A stretch of 64,000 nt of DNA from NCBI RefSeq assembly GCF_003479605.1, contig NZ_QUHR01000007.1, positions 95,776 through 159,775 on the forward strand. The letters are read 5' to 3'. The stretch's first letter is position 1. The number at the start of each line of letters is the position of its first letter. A model generated the notes under the pieces. It was not told the origin of the DNA and did not search any database. It saw only the letters and a program-made list of their open reading frames with translations. Origin of the DNA: Roseburia sp. AF12-17LB. Its GTDB lineage: Bacteria > Bacillota > Clostridia > Lachnospirales > Lachnospiraceae. This document shows, piece after piece, positions 1-8,449 of the stretch. The translations under genes and the position numbers were made by a program.

Positions 1-2
1 TA

Positions 3-10
3 CCTCCTTT
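3..10 (-). promoter_or_regulatory. Ribosome-binding site of a gene beyond the left edge
   Basis: On the minus strand the last bases before the window edge read AAAGGAGG, a full Shine-Dalgarno match. No start codon follows inside the window, so the gene it serves begins just left of position 1. The gene itself cannot be named. Confidence 0.5.
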
Positions 11-69
11 TGGTCTCTGGCCTCCTGTCTATGCGGGAAGCAAGGAATTTTTACATATCACGAGCCTAT

Positions 70-98
70 ATGATAGCATAATCTGACCCGTTTCGCAA
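70..98 (-). promoter_or_regulatory. Sigma-A-type promoter reading off the left edge
   Basis: Minus-strand TTGCGA (98-93) and TATCAT (75-70) are separated by exactly 17 bases. The promoter lies after the DUF951 stop codon and about 60 bases before the ribosome-binding site at 3-10. It probably gives the gene beyond the left edge its own start, independent of read-through from DUF951. Confidence 0.45.
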
Positions 99-116
99 GT
101 GTTTTTCTTATTATTC

Positions 117-332
117 TTACGATTCTGTTTCATTTTTTTGCTCACTTTTTTTTCGAAGACCTTTGGTATTCTTCTCCACCAGTTTTCTGGCAATCATAAT
201 CTGATGGTCACAACCCATGCATTTCAACCGGAAATCCGCTCCTACCCGAAGAATTTCCCACTCCTGGCTTCCACAGGGATGCTGTTTTTTTAATTTTACA
301 ATATCGCCTACTTCGTATTGATAATTATTCAT
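117..332 (-). CDS. DUF951 family protein (YyzM-like)
   Basis: A 71-residue soluble protein. It opens with a VGDIVKLKKQHPCGSQEWEILR stretch type of sequence, shows a C-x2-C pair (residues 39-42, MGCD context giving C...C with the HPCG cysteine) and ends in a charged tail. The VGDIVxLKKxHPCG pattern and the length are typical of DUF951, a small basic family of unknown biochemical role that is widespread in Firmicutes and usually lies next to housekeeping genes. A GGGA ribosome-binding site precedes the ATG. The next gene downstream lies beyond the left edge. Confidence 0.85.
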   Translation of the reverse strand: MNNYQYEVGDIVKLKKQHPCGSQEWEILRVGADFRLKCMGCDHQIMIARKLVEKNTKGLRKKSEQKNETES

Positions 333-390
333 GTCGTCCCTTTCTTCTATGATTATCTTCTATATTATTAGGTAATTTCTTCTGCCTCTT

Positions 391-1107
391 TCAGACCTCT
401 GACAATACGGCTCCGATGCTGCCCTGTATCAGTAAGTCTGCCCGGTTGTCCAATGGCGTGGTGGACTTATTAATCAGCACCAGCTTATTGCCCCGGTAAT
501 AATCGATAAGTCCTGCTGCAGGATATACTGCCAGTGAAGTACCTCCGATGATGAGCATATCTGCATGGCTGATATAATACACCGCATCCTCTAAGGTCTG
601 CTGGTCTAAGCCTTCCTCATATAAAACCACATCCGGCTTGATGCTGCCGCCGCATTCATCACAGGTTGGAATTCCACTGCTCTTTAAAATATATTCGGCA
701 TCAAATAGCTTTCCGCAGCTCTGGCAGTAGTTCCGGTGGACACTGCCATGAAGCTCTAATACCTTTTTACTGCCGGCTGCCTGATGCAGTCCATCAATAT
801 TCTGCGTCACAACCGCCTTTAATTTACCGGCTGCCTCAAGCTCTGCCAATTTCTTATGTGCCGCGTTAGGCTTTGCATCCAGGCACAGCATTTTATCCCG
901 GTAGAATCGGTAAAATTCTTCTTTTTTACGCATATAAAAGCTGTGGCTTAAGATGGTTTCCGGCGGATAATCGTATTTCTGGTTATAAAGTCCGTCCACA
1001 CTCCTGAAATCCGGAATGCCGCTCTCCGTAGATACACCTGCACCTCCAAAGAATACAATATTATCTGAGTCCATGACCCATTGCTTTAATGTCTCGATAC
1101 CATCCAT
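391..1107 (-). CDS. cobB: Sir2-family NAD-dependent protein deacylase
   Basis: A 238-residue sirtuin, expected to remove acyl groups from lysine side chains in the cytoplasm with consumption of NAD+. Visible motifs in order: GAGVSTESGIPDFRS (NAD-binding, about residues 21-35), TQNIDGLHQAAG (about 101-112), catalytic His in LHGSVHRNYC, a zinc ribbon formed by two C-x2-C pairs (CQSC and CDEC), and the GGTSLAVYPA segment. Length is normal for a bacterial class III/U sirtuin. An AGGAGG ribosome-binding site sits 8 bases before the ATG. It follows the sortase gene on the same strand with a 39-bp gap, so the two may share a transcript. Substrates cannot be told from the sequence. Confidence 0.93.
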   Translation of the reverse strand: MDGIETLKQWVMDSDNIVFFGGAGVSTESGIPDFRSVDGLYNQKYDYPPETILSHSFYMRKKEEFYRFYRDKMLCLDAKPNAAHKKLAELEAAGKLKAVVTQNIDGLHQAAGSKKVLELHGSVHRNYCQSCGKLFDAEYILKSSGIPTCDECGGSIKPDVVLYEEGLDQQTLEDAVYYISHADMLIIGGTSLAVYPAAGLIDYYRGNKLVLINKSTTPLDNRADLLIQGSIGAVLSEV

Positions 1108-1146
1108 TCTGCTGCCTCCTGTTCCATTAAAAGTAGTCTTTCTCTT

Positions 1147-1992
1147 TTATTCCGCTTCGCTTTCTGTGCCTGCATTCTCCTCTGCCGGCGCCACGTCACC
1201 GTTTGGAACTGCCTCTGTCTGTACCGCATGTACCAAGAAACGGTAATCATAGCCTGCTTTGTTGCAGGTCATCAATGTAATTACTTTATCCTCTGGTGTT
1301 ACCTCTACGCCGGTATCATACGCTGACTGCGCCTTTACACCATCTAAGAATTCCTGAAACTGCTCATCGGATGCAAACTGGGTATAGAAATCCACTTCAT
1401 TATCCACTCTTGCCAGATAACAGGAAAAAATATCATAACGGTAGGTATAATCCGGTGTATAAATATAAAAATACGGATTTTCTTTATAAAATTCCTCATC
1501 CTTATAGTTATTTAATTTACCAAACATGGTCTTGTCCTTCATATTATGACCATAGATGAAGGTATTCTGGTCAGAAAAATCAGCATGATTGTTGGCATCC
1601 ATGAAAATACTTGCCGCTGTTACAGCCTGTCCCTCAAAGGTATGCTTCAGATAATATTCATTATCCTCTCCCTGCATAATCGGATAGCTGATATCAATAT
1701 TTTCAAACCGGATCCAGCCGATGCAGTCCGGGTTCAGCTCCTTTAATCCGGAAAAATCTACGGTAAATTCTCCGTTTTCTTCCGTACTGCTTTCATCCTT
1801 TGGCTGCTCCCTGACATATTTCTGCAGTCCCTTATATTCATGGCTTCCTTTCCAGTAAGTAATTCCATACAGAATCAATCTTACTGCCGCATACAAAAAT
1901 ACTGCCAGTGCCAGCAGAAATAAAATCCGAAACAGGATATTCTGCTGCTTTTTCTTCTTTCGCTCATTTTTAATCTTTCCTGTCATTGTCAC
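1147..1992 (-). CDS. srtB: Class B sortase
   Basis: A 281-residue membrane-anchored transpeptidase that links LPxTG-like proteins to peptidoglycan or joins pilins. One N-terminal membrane segment (about residues 21-45, ILFLLALAVFLYAAVRLIL) is followed by the sortase barrel. The catalytic His lies in IYGHNM (about 147), the Cys in TLMTCN (about 239) and the Arg in YDYRFLVHAV (about 248). A 30-residue acidic tail follows the barrel, which is longer than usual. No substrate protein with a sorting signal is seen nearby, so the target is not known. The start at 1992 is preceded by an AAGGGG-type site. Confidence 0.9.
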   Translation of the reverse strand: MTMTGKIKNERKKKKQQNILFRILFLLALAVFLYAAVRLILYGITYWKGSHEYKGLQKYVREQPKDESSTEENGEFTVDFSGLKELNPDCIGWIRFENIDISYPIMQGEDNEYYLKHTFEGQAVTAASIFMDANNHADFSDQNTFIYGHNMKDKTMFGKLNNYKDEEFYKENPYFYIYTPDYTYRYDIFSCYLARVDNEVDFYTQFASDEQFQEFLDGVKAQSAYDTGVEVTPEDKVITLMTCNKAGYDYRFLVHAVQTEAVPNGDVAPAEENAGTESEAE

Positions 1993-2025
1993 ACCCCTTA
2001 TTTTTCTCTATTTGCTGCAATAGAC

Positions 2026-2059
2026 CTACAGAATCTGCCACTGGCAGCTTCTTACGGAT
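2026..2059. repeat. Dispersed 34-bp repeat, copy near tRNA-fMet
   Basis: This segment matches 33323-33356 at 32 of 34 positions. Its core is the perfect palindrome CTGCCActGGCAG type (CTGCCA/TGGCAG). Both copies lie downstream, on the tRNA 3' side, of a minus-strand tRNA gene. Function is not known. It may be a processing signal, a small mobile repeat or a remnant of a longer duplicated tRNA neighbourhood. Confidence 0.6.
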
Positions 2060-2092
2060 GCGTTGGTAACTGCGAGCAACTCGCGTAAAAAA

Positions 2093-2211
2093 GAATGTGC
2101 CTTGGCACATTCTCGCGCCTGCGGCGGTCGATTGCGACATCTACCTTATACGCCGCAGTGCGCATCCTCGCGGAGCGTTTTTTACTTTACAGGAAAGCAA
2201 TTTCCTGTAAA
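2093..2211. repeat. Cluster of three inverted repeats
   Basis: Three hairpins follow one another: 2093-2101 with 2104-2112 (9 bp, perfect, GAATGTGCC arm), 2119-2126 with 2151-2158 (8 bp, CTGCGGCG arm), and 2186-2196 with 2201-2211 (11 bp, perfect, TTTACAGGAAA arm, loop GCAA). No open frame is present. The stretch between srtB and the tRNA terminator is otherwise empty. The cluster resembles a small palindromic interspersed element, but no second full copy is seen in the window. Confidence 0.5.
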
Positions 2212-2215
2212 CTAA

Positions 2216-2246
2216 GAAAACCACCGCCCATAAGGCAGTGGTTAAA
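2216..2246 (-). terminator. Intrinsic terminator of tRNA-fMet
   Basis: On the minus strand, just after the tRNA, AACCACTGCC and GGCGGTGGTT form a 10-bp stem with a G:U pair and a short loop, followed by TTTTCTT. Confidence 0.7.
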
Positions 2247-2249
2247 GAG

Positions 2250-2323
2250 TTGCGGGAACAGGATTTGAACCTGTGACCTTCGGGTTATGAGCCCGACGAG
2301 CTTCCAGACTGCTCCATCCCGCG
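2250..2323 (-). tRNA. Initiator tRNA-fMet (CAT)
   Basis: A 74-base tRNA with the anticodon loop CTCATAA. It shows the two marks of an initiator tRNA: an unpaired first base (C1 opposite A72) and three consecutive G:C pairs GGG/CCC in the anticodon stem. The T arm reads AGGTTCAAATCCT. CCA is not encoded. It stands alone, with its own terminator. Confidence 0.93.
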
Positions 2324-2512
2324 CTATTTATTTGCAAAAGCTATTATAGTCCTTCCTTCTGCAAATGTCAAATTTCTATGTCCCTGCCTTACATAATATA
2401 CAGTTACAAGCACTTTTATTCCTGATTTTTGAAGAATTGTATCTTCATCATCTGAAGTCCTGTACAGTCTTCGTCAACCCAGAAAAAGTGTAGCACACTA
2501 TTTATGGAAAGT

Positions 2513-3043
2513 CTACACCCGTCCCGCCAAAAAGATACTTGCCGCAATTCCTGCCAGCGTAGCAAACAATGCCCCCGGAAGTGTAAAGCCGGTCTTTCGT
2601 ACTTTTACCGACATAAAATAAATTGACATGGTATAAAAAATGGTCTCGGTGCAGCTTAACATGACAGAGGCTGCCATTCCTACAAAGGAATCACATCCGG
2701 CTTCCTTGTATAAATCCACCAGCAGTCCGGTTGCCGCCGAGGAGGAAAACATTTTGACAATGGCAATGGGGATAAGCTCGGAAGGGATTCCGATATGTTT
2801 CGTCCAGCCCATGCAGGTAGTAGAAATGAAGTCCAACAGCCCGGAGGCTCTTAGGATCCCGACTGCTACCATAAGTCCCACCAGCGTTGGCAGAATTCCG
2901 ACCACTGTCTGTATGCCCTCTTTTGCTCCCTTTAAGAAATCGTCATATACATTTTTCTTCATCAGAATGCCGAATCCTACTATGTAAAAGACCAGTATCG
3001 GAATCAGGGCATCTGACAGGAACATAAGAAAGCGCATCCTCAT
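2513..3043 (-). CDS. spmB: Spore maturation protein B
   Basis: A 176-residue membrane protein of the nucleoside-recognition (Gate) family. It shows four to five hydrophobic segments and the conserved stretches GILPTLVGLMVAVGILRASG and KMFSSSAATGLLVD. In Bacillus, SpmA and SpmB act together in spore-core dehydration and heat resistance. Length fits the family. It is the last gene of the group spmA, response regulator, spmB on the minus strand, separated from the regulator by 59 bases. Confidence 0.92.
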   Translation of the reverse strand: MRMRFLMFLSDALIPILVFYIVGFGILMKKNVYDDFLKGAKEGIQTVVGILPTLVGLMVAVGILRASGLLDFISTTCMGWTKHIGIPSELIPIAIVKMFSSSAATGLLVDLYKEAGCDSFVGMAASVMLSCTETIFYTMSIYFMSVKVRKTGFTLPGALFATLAGIAASIFLAGRV

Positions 3044-3102
3044 TCTCCTGCTAAGAGCTTCTTTTTCATTCTATGCAGGCAGGAGAACTATCATGCCTCT
3101 TT

Positions 3103-3804
3103 TTACTGCTTCCGCAGGCGCAGCCCCACGCCCTTGCGGGTTTCGATGTAATCCCTGCCGCTTAATTCCCGCAGTTTCCGTCGTAAGTTGCTGGCATGGA
3201 CTTTGATGGAACTTTCCACACAGTCCGGTGTATCTTCTGCAATTTCGTCTAACAGCGTGGTCTTTGTCACTGTCCGTCCGTTCCGCTGTATCAGGCATTT
3301 TAAAATAGCAGCTTCTGTTCTGGTAAGCTTCGTAGTCTGCCCGCCAATGGTCGCCAGCCGCTTCTCGATATCCAGCTTTATCTCTTCGTAATAGAAAAAT
3401 CTTACTTTCTCTTTTTCTGCCGGAATCTTACTCAGACGTACTTCCACCCGGATGCGGAATTCCTGTATATCAAAGGGCTTTCTGATATAATCGTCTGCCC
3501 GTTCTATGCATTTTTTACACCGTTCAAAAACAGAGCCGGTTTTCTCCGGCCGAATCAATAGCAGTGGCTTTGCCTGCACCAGGGCGAGGAAGGTATTCTC
3601 CCATTTTGCTGCTGCATCCTCTTTTCCGGCAAATTCCTTCTGCTCAAGGTCTAATACCACCATATCCACAATAACCTGCTGAAATAACTCCCCGACATCT
3701 GCGAGGGAATCCGCCCGCACTGTAAAATAGCCTTTTTCATCCAGTACCTGCTCCATGGCATCCCCCAATGCTTTATCCTGTTCGATGATTCCTATGGTAT
3801 ACAT
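3103..3804 (-). CDS. OmpR/PhoB-type winged-helix response regulator
   Basis: A 233-residue regulator. The receiver domain covers about residues 1-115 with a likely phosphoacceptor Asp in MVVLDLEQ (about 53), and the winged helix covers about 135-233 (KLTRTEAAILKCLI ... ESSIKVHASNLRRKL ... TRKGVGLRL). The acidic pocket is weak (IIEQD at the start), so phosphorylation may be unusual. The ATG at 3804 overlaps the spmA stop codon by one base (TAATG) and an AAGGAG site precedes it; a longer frame upstream only runs inside spmA. No sensor kinase is adjacent. Its place between spmA and spmB suggests a spore-related or co-expressed role, which is an inference. Confidence 0.85.
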   Translation of the reverse strand: MYTIGIIEQDKALGDAMEQVLDEKGYFTVRADSLADVGELFQQVIVDMVVLDLEQKEFAGKEDAAAKWENTFLALVQAKPLLLIRPEKTGSVFERCKKCIERADDYIRKPFDIQEFRIRVEVRLSKIPAEKEKVRFFYYEEIKLDIEKRLATIGGQTTKLTRTEAAILKCLIQRNGRTVTKTTLLDEIAEDTPDCVESSIKVHASNLRRKLRELSGRDYIETRKGVGLRLRKQ

Positions 3805-4418
3805 TAATCCGTTCTCCTTCGACTTACAATCCGGCAGAAAATGACTGCCGTTGCTGTGCTGATAATGGTCGCTGCAAGTCCCGGCCCCACCACAGCAGCC
3901 GGATGCACCGAGCCGTACTGACTGCGGTATGCCACAATGTTCATGGGAATCAGTTGCAGAGACGATATGTTGATAATCAAAAAGGTACACATTTCCTTTG
4001 TGGCATTTCCGGAATACTTCTGTATGTTTTTTCCGGCTGCCTTAAGTCTGGCAATATGTAACTCCTGTAATTGCTGCATTGCCTTTAATCCTGCCGGCGT
4101 TGCCGCCCAGCCAAGCCCTAACATATTGGCTATCATGTTGACTGCTATGTAATGATTGACAGGATGGTCATCGGGTATATCCGGGAAGAGAAATGTCAGC
4201 ACCGGCCGCATTTTCTTTACTGCCGCTTTTACAATGCCGCTGCATTCCGCAATTTTCATCATTCCCATCCAGAACGCCATGACTCCTGTCATCGTAATGG
4301 CTAATGCCACTGCTTCTTTGGCAGAGTTTACTGCTGCCTCGGTCACTTCCGGCAGTGTTCCGTTGATTGCACCGTAGAGCACTCCCGCAAGAATCATAAA
4401 TCCCCACAGATAATTCAT
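3804..4418 (-). CDS. spmA: Spore maturation protein A
   Basis: A 204-residue membrane protein of the nucleoside-recognition family, partner of SpmB. Conserved stretches include AITMTGVMAFWMGMMKIAE, FPDIPDDHPVNHYIAVNMIAN and LGLGWAATPAGLKAM. Four to five membrane segments are visible. It is the first gene of the group, with about 170 bases of noncoding DNA upstream that separates it from the divergent lipoprotein gene. Confidence 0.92.
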   Translation of the reverse strand: MNYLWGFMILAGVLYGAINGTLPEVTEAAVNSAKEAVALAITMTGVMAFWMGMMKIAECSGIVKAAVKKMRPVLTFLFPDIPDDHPVNHYIAVNMIANMLGLGWAATPAGLKAMQQLQELHIARLKAAGKNIQKYSGNATKEMCTFLIINISSLQLIPMNIVAYRSQYGSVHPAAVVGPGLAATIISTATAVIFCRIVSRRRTD

Positions 4419-4587
4419 TTCGAACCTCTTTTGCTTTCCCGTTACTCTACTATATGCAGTTTTCCCGGAAGGAACTACTTTCTCTGGTGATTATAGCACA
4501 CCCTCTTCTGCCATATCACGTTCTTTTGTCATATCGATACGATTTTTTTCATATTCTTTGTTGAACACTCTTCATCCGAGGCCGTCT

Positions 4588-6348
4588 ATGCTGCACAAAT
4601 ATATTTCTCCTTTTCTGATAACCATTTGCTTTGCTTTATCCTTATTTCTTCTAAGCGGGTGCAGCAAAGACCAGTCGGCTTCTGATTCCGGTTATATTGC
4701 GCCGGATTCCATTTCCTTTGAGGAATATACCAGTCTTTTATTTCAAAGCGAAGTAACCTCCGATACCCTGACCCTTCACTATACCTTAAGCCAGCCGGAA
4801 GTCTATGGTATTACCGATTATAAAATTGCTCTGCCGGATTATTCTGCCGATGCCAGAAAGCAATCTGCCTTAAATATCGAAAATATCTCCTGTGGGTTAC
4901 AGTCCTATGACTATGAGGTACTGACCACCGAGCAGAAGCTGACCTATGATATTTTAAATGACTATGTCTCTTCTAACCGCAGTCAGTCGGACTATACCTA
5001 TTACCCGGAAATCCTGCGTCCTTCCACGGGATTTCCTGCCCAGCTTCCGATCCTGCTATCAGAATACCATTTCTATGACCGCAAAGATGTGGAGGATTAT
5101 CTGACTCTGCTTTCACTGATCCCATCCTGCTTTGATTCTGTCTTAGATTATGAAACGAATAAAATCAATGAGGGACTTTTTCTTTCGGATACCCAGGCGG
5201 ATACGCTGATTGCAGACTTAAATACCTTCTGTGATAACAGTTCTGAGCATTATCTGATTACTACTTTTCGTAATAAAGTAGCGGAACTTCCTGATTTAAC
5301 AGCAGAGGAACAGGCTTCCTACTGTATCGAAAATGAAGCTGCTTTTAGAGAATATGTTCTGCCAGCCTATGAAGCTTTGCGGGATTTTCTGGTGGAGCAC
5401 AAAGGTAGTGGCAGTAACTCCGCCGGACTTTGCTATTTTCCGGATGGCTCAGACTATTATGCTGCTTTGGTTTATGATGCCACCGGCTCTTCCCATTCCA
5501 TAGATGAACTTTTAGAAATGACGGAAAAGCAACGGAAATCCGACCTTCTTGCCATCAACGGGATTGCTGCCAGTCATCCCGGCATTTCTCTTACTACCGA
5601 TGATTTTCCGCTGAAGGATGCCACCCCGGAAGAGATGCTTACCTGTCTTTCTTCCGCTATTGCAAAGGATTTCCTGCCGCCGGTCTCAACGGATTTTTCT
5701 GTCCGCTCCGTGGATCCTTGTATGCAGGATTCCATGGCTCCCGCCTTTTATCTGACGGCCCCTATCGATGACATTTCCCATAATGTCATCTATATCAATC
5801 CCCGCAGCCACTACGAAGGCTTCGAGCTTTTCACCACACTGGCGCACGAAGGATTCCCGGGACATCTCTATCAGACTACCACTACGTCTGCCTCCGGCTG
5901 TGCACCCATCCGGAGTATTCTCAACTATCCCGGCTATGTAGAGGGCTGGGCAACTTATGTGGAAATGCTCTCTTACTCTTATGCCGGTCTGACGGAGGAA
6001 AAGGCTTCGCTCCTTATGCACAACCAGTCCGCTCTTTTGAGCCTCTATGCCACCGCAGATTTATCCATTCATGCAAAGGGTTGGACACTCAGTGACCTTA
6101 AGGACTTCTTAAGTGATTATGGCATCGACAATAAGGAAGCCGTCTCCGAAATCTACGACTATATCGTAGCAGAGCCGGCTCATTATCTCAAATATTATAT
6201 TGGCTGCCTGGAATTCCTTCAGCTAAAGGACTACGCCAAAGAAACCTTCGGGGATTCCTATTCCGATAAACAGTTCCACCAGGCAGTGTTGTCCATCGGT
6301 CCTGCACCTTTTGATATTATCCAAAAATACTTAGAATACTATTGGTGA
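4588..6348 (+). CDS. DUF885 family lipoprotein, probable zinc-dependent carboxypeptidase
   Basis: A 586-residue exported protein. A lipoprotein signal (about residues 1-26, lipobox LLSGC) is followed by a long helical DUF885 domain. The metal-binding motif HEGFPGH (LAHEGFPGHLYQ) is clear, with further family stretches GYVEGWATYVEM and ILNYPG. DUF885 resembles the thermostable carboxypeptidase/M32 fold, so peptide hydrolysis at the outer face of the membrane is likely; the substrate is not known. The ATG at 4588 was chosen over an upstream TTG because it directly begins the signal peptide and has GAGG six bases before. It converges with the GH30 gene, one base apart. Confidence 0.88.
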   Translation: MLHKYISPFLITICFALSLFLLSGCSKDQSASDSGYIAPDSISFEEYTSLLFQSEVTSDTLTLHYTLSQPEVYGITDYKIALPDYSADARKQSALNIENISCGLQSYDYEVLTTEQKLTYDILNDYVSSNRSQSDYTYYPEILRPSTGFPAQLPILLSEYHFYDRKDVEDYLTLLSLIPSCFDSVLDYETNKINEGLFLSDTQADTLIADLNTFCDNSSEHYLITTFRNKVAELPDLTAEEQASYCIENEAAFREYVLPAYEALRDFLVEHKGSGSNSAGLCYFPDGSDYYAALVYDATGSSHSIDELLEMTEKQRKSDLLAINGIAASHPGISLTTDDFPLKDATPEEMLTCLSSAIAKDFLPPVSTDFSVRSVDPCMQDSMAPAFYLTAPIDDISHNVIYINPRSHYEGFELFTTLAHEGFPGHLYQTTTTSASGCAPIRSILNYPGYVEGWATYVEMLSYSYAGLTEEKASLLMHNQSALLSLYATADLSIHAKGWTLSDLKDFLSDYGIDNKEAVSEIYDYIVAEPAHYLKYYIGCLEFLQLKDYAKETFGDSYSDKQFHQAVLSIGPAPFDIIQKYLEYYW

Positions 6349-6349
6349 G

Positions 6350-7687
6350 CTATTGTACAATTACACCTGTTGCAATGGATTCCGGCTCTGATTCAAGACT
6401 GACACAGGTATTATCCAGTCTCAAAAAGAAAGGAATCTTCTTCTCTGTACGGTTCAATACTACAAAACTGATTTTATCCTCTTTCTGAAATGCTGTTACT
6501 TCCAGTTCGTCTGTATAACGTGTCATTCCAATCCGGATTGCTCCCGGCTCGATAAAATGACTGAAATGCCAGATGTATCCTGCAATATTACTTTCCATCA
6601 CCACTTTTTTCTTTGTATCAAAGAGAAACGGTGCATCACAGAAATTTCCCACATGATTCGGACCACCCTGCTCATCCAGAAGCAGATTCCAGTCTAAAAA
6701 TGTCTGCATTCCATTGTTTAAATTACCTATCATATCATGTGCATATTTCTGTGCATTCTTAAGATAATCGTTCGCAGCAAATTTACTGTATTCAATACAT
6801 GCCTCGGATAAGAGCAGCTTTTTATCCGGAAAACGTTTTTTTATCATCTGCAATGCTTCGAAATGATCTCCACTGTACCAGTGGAATGCCAGACCTGCCA
6901 CCATATCAGCTGTCTCTCCGGTAAAGATTGTCTCTGCCCATTCCAGCGCACGCTCTTTATTATGATCCCAGATATAAAGTTCTATATCATCAAGATGATG
7001 TTCTACCAGTGCAGGATGAAGATAATCTTTTATAAAATCCCGTTCTTCCTGTGCGGTATAAATGCAGGAATCCCATGGCTGCACTGCCTTTGGCTCATTC
7101 TGCATCGTCATTTTCGTCACATGATAGCCACGGTATCTGTACTCTTCTATATAACGACACAGATATTCTGCCCACCGTCTTTTATAAGCTTCTTTTAATT
7201 TTCCACCGTGATTTCTCTCTCCATTAGTCTTCATATATGCTGGCGGGCTCCATGGAGATAACATAATATCAAGTTTTGCACCATAGGATGCTTCTGCTGC
7301 ATCTAATAATGGAAGAATATATTTTTCAACCCGTGCAAAAGAAAATTCTGCAAAATCTTTATCTTCTTCATCAGAATCTGCTTCATAATGCTCAATTGAA
7401 AAATCACAGCTGTCAATTGGAATCCGCACTAGATTGTATTTCATGTCATTTTTTCCAAAATAAGTCTCTACCAGCTTTTTCTTCTGGCTGTCATCTAACA
7501 GGGAATAGACATATCCAGCTGAATCCGTAACTGCTCCACCAAATCCCTCTATTTTCTGCATGGTAATCTGCGGATACAGATTAATTAGTTGATTCTCCTC
7601 TCCTCTATCATCTACAAATACATGATGCTCTTCTTTTGTTTCTTTTTTATTGCCTTTATATGTAGTTGTATAATAAGTCAGTTCCAT
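6350..7687 (-). CDS. Glycoside hydrolase family 30 enzyme
   Basis: A 445-residue enzyme without a signal peptide, so probably cytoplasmic. GH30 marks: IEGFGGAVTDSAGYV near the N-terminus, the SPWSPPAYMKTN stretch, the acid/base Glu in MTMQNEPKAVQPW (about 199) and the nucleophile Glu in LLLSEACIEYS (about 296), with a small beta-sandwich at the C-terminus. Family members are beta-glucosylceramidases, beta-1,6-glucanases, xylanases and related enzymes; the layout favours the glucosidase/glucanase side. It is the last gene of the sugar operon (binding protein, two permeases, YesM, YesN, GH30), which suggests that it cuts the imported oligosaccharide inside the cell. Confidence 0.88.
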   Translation of the reverse strand: MELTYYTTTYKGNKKETKEEHHVFVDDRGEENQLINLYPQITMQKIEGFGGAVTDSAGYVYSLLDDSQKKKLVETYFGKNDMKYNLVRIPIDSCDFSIEHYEADSDEEDKDFAEFSFARVEKYILPLLDAAEASYGAKLDIMLSPWSPPAYMKTNGERNHGGKLKEAYKRRWAEYLCRYIEEYRYRGYHVTKMTMQNEPKAVQPWDSCIYTAQEERDFIKDYLHPALVEHHLDDIELYIWDHNKERALEWAETIFTGETADMVAGLAFHWYSGDHFEALQMIKKRFPDKKLLLSEACIEYSKFAANDYLKNAQKYAHDMIGNLNNGMQTFLDWNLLLDEQGGPNHVGNFCDAPFLFDTKKKVVMESNIAGYIWHFSHFIEPGAIRIGMTRYTDELEVTAFQKEDKISFVVLNRTEKKIPFFLRLDNTCVSLESEPESIATGVIVQ

Positions 7688-7699
7688 AAACTTCCTCCT

Positions 7700-8449
7700 T
7701 TACCGCTCTTTTATCCGATATTCCTTCGGTGACATTCCTTTGATTTTCTTAAATACTTTGGAGAAATATTTTTCGTCATTAAACCCCACTTTATAAGCAA
7801 TCTCATAATTTTTAAGGAAATTCTGCTCCAGATAACAGCACGCTCTTTCCACACGGATCTGATTCAGATAATCGGTAAATCCACATTTCAAATTCTGATT
7901 CATCAACGTAGAAAGATAGCCTGTGGATATCTGCAGATATTCCGCCACATCTGCCAACGTAAGACTGCTTGCGTAATTTTCTTTCATATATTCTTTGGCT
8001 TCACTCACTAGTGGATTCTCTTTTTCTTTATCGGCGGCTGCCTCAGACTGTTCTTTCACAGTCTCTTCTTTTCCAATATATTCATCTGCCAGATTATTCA
8101 GCAATGTAAGAATATCTGCTGCACGGACCGGCTTTAAAAGGTACTCTTTGGCTCCGAATTTGATTGCTTTCTGAGCATAAGTAAATTCATCATAACCACT
8201 TAGAATGACCGTAATCGGTCTTATCCCGGCTTTAGCTGCTTCCCGCATCACATCCAATCCCGACTTAATTGGCATCTGCACATCCAGTATCATCATGTCT
8301 GGCTGTTTTTGATAAATAACATCTAAGGCTTCTTCTCCATTTTCTGCTTCATAAATTTTACTGAAACGGTCTGTATGAAGTCTTAGATATTTCGCAACAC
8401 CTTTACATATAACATCTTCATCATCTGCGATCAGTAATTTAATCCCCAT
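7700..8449 (-). CDS. YesN-type response regulator with AraC output domain
   Basis: A 249-residue regulator. The receiver domain (about 1-120) shows ADDED and the phosphoacceptor Asp in MMILDVQMP (about 55) with the KEYLLKP Lys region. A linker rich in Glu is followed by two AraC helix-turn-helix units (about 150-249, ending VGFNDEKYFSKVFKKIKGMSPKEYR). The start overlaps the kinase stop by one base, so the two are translated together. It is the likely activator of this operon and, by the shared operator, of the chemoreceptor gene upstream. Confidence 0.92.
   Translation of the reverse strand: MGIKLLIADDEDVICKGVAKYLRLHTDRFSKIYEAENGEEALDVIYQKQPDMMILDVQMPIKSGLDVMREAAKAGIRPITVILSGYDEFTYAQKAIKFGAKEYLLKPVRAADILTLLNNLADEYIGKEETVKEQSEAAADKEKENPLVSEAKEYMKENYASSLTLADVAEYLQISTGYLSTLMNQNLKCGFTDYLNQIRVERACCYLEQNFLKNYEIAYKVGFNDEKYFSKVFKKIKGMSPKEYRIKER

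Noticed and set aside
3804..3990. Longer N-terminus of the response regulator inside spmA
   Set aside because: It overlaps conserved spmA codons and lacks homology, while the ATG at 3804 has a good ribosome-binding site and begins the receiver fold.
5686..6021. 111-codon minus-strand frame inside the DUF885 gene
   Set aside because: It is antisense to conserved codons of the DUF885 domain and has no ribosome-binding site or recognisable domain.
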